64,000 nt of DNA from Marasmius tenuissimus (Eukaryota; Basidiomycota; Agaricomycetes; Agaricales; Marasmiaceae). Below are positions 58,143-64,000 of this stretch, in pieces. A program made the position numbers and the translations under genes. The DNA is taken from positions 4,092,001-4,156,000 of the forward strand of contig JAQOTA010000053.1 of NCBI GenBank assembly GCA_029532415.1, read 5' to 3'. The stretch's first letter is position 1. Every line of letters starts with the position of its first letter. The notes under the pieces were generated by a model, which was not told the DNA's origin, ran no database searches, and worked only from the letters and a program-made list of their open reading frames with translations.

Positions 58143-61100
58143 GATCCCTCTCTTTCCGCCCCGAGGAAGACGCACGGTCACGACGACCGAAAAATTCACG
58201 CAACTTGGAAGGTCTATCTTATACCCTCGTGCTAATTGTACAATCGGAATCGAACGGACGATTAGTTTTAGAATGTTTGGAGGGTTCAAGCCTTTTATCT
58301 TTGTAATTCAACATCATACACTCGTTTATATCGCTCTTACTTACATAGTAACTTCCTCAGATGTGCGTATCCTTTGCAGAAATTCATGTACTGTGGTGTA
58401 CAGCAAATGAGGACGGCATGATTCTGCAATGTTGGACTTCCCGGGAGCGTGAAGGTTGTGCGTGACGGCATAGTATAAGGGTTCCCTTAACCTTTCCCGA
58501 GGCTTGTCAAAGAGTTCACTCTACGATCGAGTGGGAATGTCGTCGGGGTTGAAATTTATCAAGGCATAATGGAACCGGACGAGCCTTGAACCCGGAATGA
58601 AGTCGCTGGATGGAGGACTCAGCGATCAATTTTCGACATGATCGGCCACGGTGGCGCGTTGCGGGTTGTGAGTCGACTTCGTAGGAATCTCCGGACTTCT
58701 TGTCCTTTCACAAACGGAGGATCGTCGTCGATCGCGGACCACGCGCACAAGGCCCCTGGGCCCTCGATCATGGGATGAGTTGCTTCCGTCAAGTCACCGG
58801 TGTGGCCCACACAAGAACTCGAGGCGAACGAAGGCACCCTCCTCGAAGCATAAATCAGCGACTTGACTTTCATGAAGCAACACTGAAGTCATTGAGTCGT
58901 CGATACCACCTTTCATTCATTCATGTAGCTCGGCGGAGGTTAAGCTGCACTTAAATCTTGGGAATTCATTTGATAGGGTTCGTCATACAAGCAACGCGGC
59001 GAGCCGCTGAGCTCTAAAACGACATCGTGAAGTTATGGAAGGTCTTGTGTACCCTAGACTGCCCTAGAGTGCACATTAATGATGGAAAAGGTTGCTCAGT
59101 GGGCGCCCAGGTGCTCATTCATTACCGTTTAAACATTAACGCACCCATTTGGAGCGCAGGGTTTAGTGATAGGTAAGAAGTGCAGGTCCATGATGGCGGA
59201 GTTCTAGTACAATATGTGACCCGAGACATGAAACCCATACCGTTGTTCCAGAACGGCGAGGAGTGTGATGCTACCGCGATCCCGCGAGTGAGGTTATGTC
59301 CGTGAGTGAGTGTGACTGCGCCGGTTACTACAACGTTGGCACATTGCAGAGAGGGGTCCCCAGAATAGCTGACCAGGAGCTTTTACTTCATCAGTACAAT
59401 TATGGTATACCGCAGTCAACGGCCAAAAATGCAGACTAACTACTAGTTCAGGAGCCTGGTCCTAGTTCCTATCAACATCGCTAGTCCTCGACAGTCGTAG
59501 GAGATTCGAGACGCAAACCTTTGTGCTGTCTTTGGGTAGATCGGGTCCCGGGACATTGAGAAACAAGGGAACGGTGGCATATCGAAATGCAACCCCACAA
59601 ATGCAGGGACTGAGCGACAGACCGCGCTGCATCTAACGCACTTGTTTCCACTAGGAAACCCGCGCAATGCGGGCTCCTCAGTGGCAGCCCGACGCTGTCA
59701 AACGATCGCTTGTACCCTCTTGAACTTTCCGTCCGCCGACTTGACGGTACAGCGCACTCTCGGCTGGACTGTGGCTGATGGTAGCTCATTTCTGAGAATA
59801 GCCGAACGTTCGGGGGCCCCAGGTCTAGATACGCGAGCCTAGCGGAGCAAACACCACCGAGTCGGGCCCAATAGACAGAACGAGTGGCGGTACAATTCTA
59901 GGACTGAGCAGTTCGAGGTGTGATGGGTCAGGGATGTGGACAACTGACAGAGTGCGGTAGCTCCTTCGAAAATCCTCTGATTGAGGGTGCGAATTTGAAG
60001 GTTGAGCTCAGGGATGCGGGAAAGGTAGCACAAGTTTAGGGTCTGCGCGGGAAGCTATGGAGTAACAGAAGACAACCCACATTCTGTACACACAGGCCTA
60101 CCGGCTGTCACGTTTTCCTCCCACTCGACCCGAAGCCTATATGTAAGTCTGTCGGATTCGTTTGTACCAGAGCTCGTACGTGAATTCACTTAAGGCGGTC
60201 TTACGACCGGAATGCGTGTCGTCTGTACACGCGTGAAGCGGCAATCGCAAGTTGCATGTATTCCATAAACTGGAAGGTCTATCAGAGAGGTATACGGCAG
60301 TCACAGCTGGCCACATGCCGGGTTTTGCACTTTCCCACAACCTCGGAAGTTCCAAATCGGACAGTTCGTTTGTTGGCCGATTAAGGAACCTGACATCAGT
60401 AGCCGATCTATATGGGGTGCGCACCGATGGCCTGCCCTGGCCCGCCTCGTTCCAGGCTGAGACGCAAAAACGCGACGGGCTCTTCGGATTTGTGGAATGA
60501 GGATAATTTGGTGCAGGGAAGAGATTCAGGAAGACTGTGCAAAGTGAGCTCTCCATCTCCCAGTGGGCTTCGTGACAATTCCTATGGAGAGCACCGCGTT
60601 GTTGCGAATTGTCGGAAAGCTTGGATTGCCTCCGTCACCCTCGTTACTTCCTACGACAAGCGGAAAGAAAGAAGTAGCCATGTTGGTAAAGGCACCATCG
60701 AAGAGAGTAATTCAACCAGGCAACTATACCTTGTGGTCCCGTCCCAACATTCAAAGACTTGAATGGAATTTACTCGAGAAGTTGCAAAGATATCAGCTTC
60801 AGAACGTTGTAGCATTCATGTCGAGCTTCAGGGTACCGGCGGGCATGGGATATATCAAAAACTGGGGGAGCTGGGTACAGAGACATGACGGTGATCTTGA
60901 GAACATGTGTAGCCCATCCCAAAAAGGCAGGTTCGACCCCAGACTTGGTCTCGATTAGATAAGCTAATTTACCATAATTGGATTGATTTTCGACCCTTAA
61001 CCGACGACAGCCTGGGGCGAATTTCGAGATCTCGACCCGTAATACCTTTACGACCTTGCAGCTGCAGCTATGGAGACTGGGGAAAATTAGGTTGCCTTAA

Positions 61101-61477
61101 TTTTACAACGACACGCTGGCCTACTCGAATCCTTTGTGGGACCTACTGCTGATGCTGACACCTACGGAGTTTACAAGGCCAGCGCTGAAGACGGAAAAAG
61201 GTCAATTCAGATTGCAGATTCTAGCAATCACGTCTGCTGCTTCTTCCTGAGAATTAGGCCCACAAGTCCTGCCAAAATCCCAGCAAATTGCTGCTGTAAT
61301 GTCCGCTTGTCACTCTTTTACATATAAGGACTCCTCGATCGGGCTCTCGGTACTTCCCCAGGTCCTTCCCTCGGGTTTCCTTCTTACCACCATCTCACCG
61401 ACCTCCTTCCCCTCTATCCGACTATTACCTCAAGTCATCGAGACTCTTTTTATCAATCTCAACAACTTGCTCTCACC
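58143..61477. other. Gene-poor spacer between the membrane-protein copies
   Basis: 3.3 kb with no recognised gene. The longest frames are a 131-codon plus frame (60563-60958) and a 139-codon minus frame (60137-60556); neither has intron support or a known motif. TATAAG at 61323-61328 precedes copy 2 by about 150 bp. No transposon ends were recognised. Confidence 0.5.
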
Positions 61478-63267
61478 ATGGTTAACTGGATGTCCGAGGC
61501 AGAAATGAAGCGCGACGCTCGTCAGTATCGTGCTTCCACCCCATTCATCTCGCGTTTCTGAAAGGCGTCTTTGATCTGCTAGTTGCCTTTGAAAGGCTGA
61601 TGCATGCGCTGCTTGGAGTTTATCTGTAAGTCGCCATGTACTTGTGCCAGAATTAGCTTACCCACGCGTGTCGAAGCTGGGAGTGGTTTACTTCGCTGGG
61701 ATTTGATTGGTCGTATATCAGAGGAAAGAGGACTTTTCGATGGCCTTTGGTACGTGTTAATTGCTCGGGACTCATGAATATCGTGGAATGTGTTACTGAA
61801 CTACTCCCTCCATAGATCTTCTACTTCTTGAACCGATATTGTCTGTTGTTCGCGCTTATTGGGATGTGAGCAATTCCCGCATTGATCTTCGATCCATTGA
61901 ATCTTAACAGTGGATAACAGTGCGGTTGCTCTCAATGTCACGGAGTAAGTGTTAGGCGGGAACCAGATCCCGTTCCGTCTCTCATCCAGATTCTACAGAG
62001 AAGTCGACTGCCAGTCGCTCTACACTTTCAATCAGGTGCATAGCTCGATTATAGACGCATATATCGAGTTGTTAAAACGTCTGCTCGCTCTCTAGGTCTT
62101 CGGGAACGCTTCAATTGGCCTGGCCTCCATCAATCTCTCCCTGAGAACGTACGTCCTCACCCGCCTTCTCAAGATTGGAAATTCACGTCTTGCCTACAGT
62201 ATGGCGGTCTGGTCGCAAGCGTGGTACATTGTCGGTCCACTCGTCCTTATCATCATGGGTCACTGGTCCCTTCTCCTCCACGGTTAGTTGATTCATAACC
62301 TCTACGTACTAGTCGCGAATCTCACTTTGTTACGCAAAAGGTGTGCTCCTCAAGGCAGCGTGGATCGAAAATACATGCCAAATTACCTCTACAAGCAACA
62401 AGATGCTCGCCGTATCTTTCATCTACACCATGATTTTCGATCTCATAGTGCTTTCCCTAACGGCATGGAAACTTGTACTCAATGCTCCCAGGTCAGTATA
62501 AGTTCAGTCTTACACCTTCACGTTCACGCCCCTCATGTCTGTGCTAGCTCTCGAGCCATGGGCCGCTCGCGGCTTGTCGTCTTGATCTTTGGGGACGGGT
62601 TGATCTACTTCATTATTGCATTCTTTGCTAATCTACTGGCGACCGTAAGTTGTTTTATACCCTCTTTTGAAGCGAACACTGACCGGCGATCTCGATTTTG
62701 TCCTATTCGCTTCCCAGATTTTTATGCTGCTGAACCTGAACCCCGTTATGTCTATCATCGCCAACGTGCCTGCTGCGATCGCTACGACTGTGAGTCTCCA
62801 ACAACGTCGTCCTCCTGTGTCTTTCTCACTATAACCTTCCATACAGATTGTCGCCTGCCGTGCTGTCCGTCGACTGGCCAAATTTACCCACTCCGGACCC
62901 GAGATGTTCTCGTGAGTGTTCTTCTTATCGTACGCGGGGAATAGCGGTTGAGCAGGCTCCTAGGTCGACCCAAGCTTCTACCCTGGCATTCCGTAACACT
63001 TCGAAGCACAGTGGAATGCAGCGCCCTAAAGTTACCACAACTGGTATGGGACAGGGTGAGGGGGTCCGCGTGCAGGTGAGCTACTGCTTCGATATCGGTT
63101 CGATGAAGTACTGACAGCCGACATAGATGGAAACGTTCGAATCTCCGACCACGCTTAACGTCGAGTACGATGCCATGGGCAAAGTCATCACCAAGAACTC
63201 CCCTTCGGATGACTATGATGCCGAAGCCCAAGAGATTAGAGAAGAATTCAAGCGCCCTCCGTACTAG
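61478..63267 (+). CDS. Multi-pass membrane protein (basidiomycete family), copy 2
   Basis: Starts MVNWMSEAEMKRDA, parallel to copy 1. Spliced segments: FERLMHALLGVYL plus WEWFTSLGFDWSYIRGKR, TFRWPL plus IFYFLNRYCLLFALIG, REVDCQSLYTFNQ, VFGNASIGLASINLSLRT, WYIVGPLVLIIMGHWSLLL, FIYTMIFDLIVLSLTAWKL, LVVLIFGDGLIYFIIAFFAN and IFMLLNLNPVMSIIANVP, with a tail containing QMETFESPTTLNVEY and ending EEFKRPPY at 63267. Key positions shared with copy 1 include the WxxxxSLxFD and FRWP motifs, the Cys in DCQ(P/S)LY and the GHWSL helix. Divergence from copy 1 is far larger than between the FMO or GH47 copies, so this is an older duplication. Confidence 0.8.
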
Positions 63268-64000
63268 ACGTTCGCTTGTTCCAGCGGACTATGTCGGATA
63301 CCTCATAAAAGAAGTCCTATACCAAGAGCAGATACCTTCCACCCGCGATCTTTCCCCCCCTTCAGTACACGTTCGATGTCGTTTTCATCGTCTACACTCT
63401 CATTTCTACGCTTATCAGAGAGATGTATCCCCGCTGTTTGTCGTTTATCCACTCTTTGCCCCCGCGCATGGACATTCCCTGTTTTCACCTTCATTTCACC
63501 ACTCGAGCATTACCTTCATTGCAGTGTTTTCATACCTGGGTTGTACTTCAAGTTCATCGCGTCCCGATCTTGTGTTGTGTTTTCGAGCATCGCGGATTGT
63601 CTGTTCCTGTAGAGCTTCAAAAAAATCAACGATTGTGTAAAGATAGATTATCCTTTGTACTACATAAAAACACTCGCAACAGCGACAATTTACAAGATCG
63701 TGCGCATGGGGTGAAGCCAGTGTAAAGTTAGATCAAGTCTTGCCGATGAGGCCGTCGCCGCCACAATGATTGCAATCAATGCGACTAAAATCTTCTAAGT
63801 TCTCACACCTCCCGCTACTCGCAGTGACCTTCCGTGTTCGGGAAACGTTCCAGCGATTGTCAGGGCCTTTCAATGGGATATGTATACAGGGTTATTTGGC
63901 GTATTCTCAGGTATTTACGATATCGGCCGATAAGTCCCACACGGTGGATCTTTGACCTGAGAACCATGCGACCTGTAGGCTGACCCCCTACACATCATCT
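63268..64000. other. Right-end flank
   Basis: 3' region of the last gene and sequence to the window end. Only overlapping short frames; nothing recognised. Confidence 0.45.

Noticed and set aside
60563..60958. 131-codon open frame in the gene-poor spacer
   Set aside because: No motif, no intron support and no similarity to other parts of the window; kept only as a note.
60900..60960. B-box-like GGTTCGACCCC suggesting a tRNA
   Set aside because: No matching A box or acceptor and anticodon stems upstream; not a tRNA.
1..64000. Secondary-metabolite gene cluster (FMO, hydrolase, tyrosinase in one window)
   Set aside because: No backbone synthase (PKS, NRPS, terpene cyclase), no cluster regulator, and housekeeping genes lie between the candidates.

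Overview
The window is nuclear DNA of a filamentous basidiomycete, most likely an Agaricomycete mushroom. Genes are short and broken by many 45-80 bp GT...AG introns. The families fit this group: NACHT NLR-like NTPases, several-copy FMOs, a short tyrosinase, secreted GH47 mannosidases, a HAK/KUP potassium transporter and a fungal-type multi-pass membrane protein. There is no bacterial operon structure, no CRISPR, and no transposon with recognisable transposase or reverse transcriptase. Gene models were spliced by eye; where exon lengths were summed (FAU1 copy 1, FMO copy 1, NACHT copy 1) they give whole codons.

1-16.7 kb is a rearranged accessory block built by duplication. A unit of about 7.8 kb occurs twice (about 1-7.4 kb and 7.4-14.4 kb). 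It carries an ABC-F ATPase (-), a 5-formyl-THF cyclo-ligase gene FAU1 (+) diverging from it, a C-terminal fragment of a RAD51 paralog (-), a NACHT protein (-), then a decayed FAU1 and a second RAD51 fragment. The copies decay differently. Both full FAU1 genes are intact. The second NACHT gene has a premature stop. The second ABC-F gene has lost an internal exon and its second cassette. To the right are a 5' FAU1 stub, a NACHT-promoter fragment, a 3' FAU1 relic, and the only complete RAD51 paralog (15.4-16.7 kb).

17.4-24.0 kb: two tandem FMO genes with an NTF2-like N-terminal region. 24.2-26.1 kb: an RNA-binding protein with three RRM-like regions. 27.4-28.2 kb: a small secreted cysteine-containing protein behind a clear TATA box. 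28.5-39.0 kb: three tandem minus-strand GH47 alpha-mannosidases, each with about 1.3-1.6 kb of related upstream DNA. 40.2-45.1 kb: a Ser/Thr-rich single-pass membrane protein, an alpha/beta-hydrolase with Cys at the usual nucleophile Ser, and a short tyrosinase.

46.6-50.5 kb: a Gly/Tyr- and His-rich protein, an intron-containing tRNA-Gln(TTG), and a divergent pair of unrecognised genes (one coiled-coil, one disordered with an NLS-like motif). 51.7-55.4 kb: a HAK/KUP K+ transporter. 56.5-63.3 kb: two copies of a multi-pass membrane protein separated by 3.3 kb with no recognisable gene. Four separate local gene duplications (ABC-F/FAU1/NACHT, FMO, GH47, multi-pass protein) in 64 kb is the main structural feature. 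I see no evidence that the clusters form one pathway; they look like independent local expansions.
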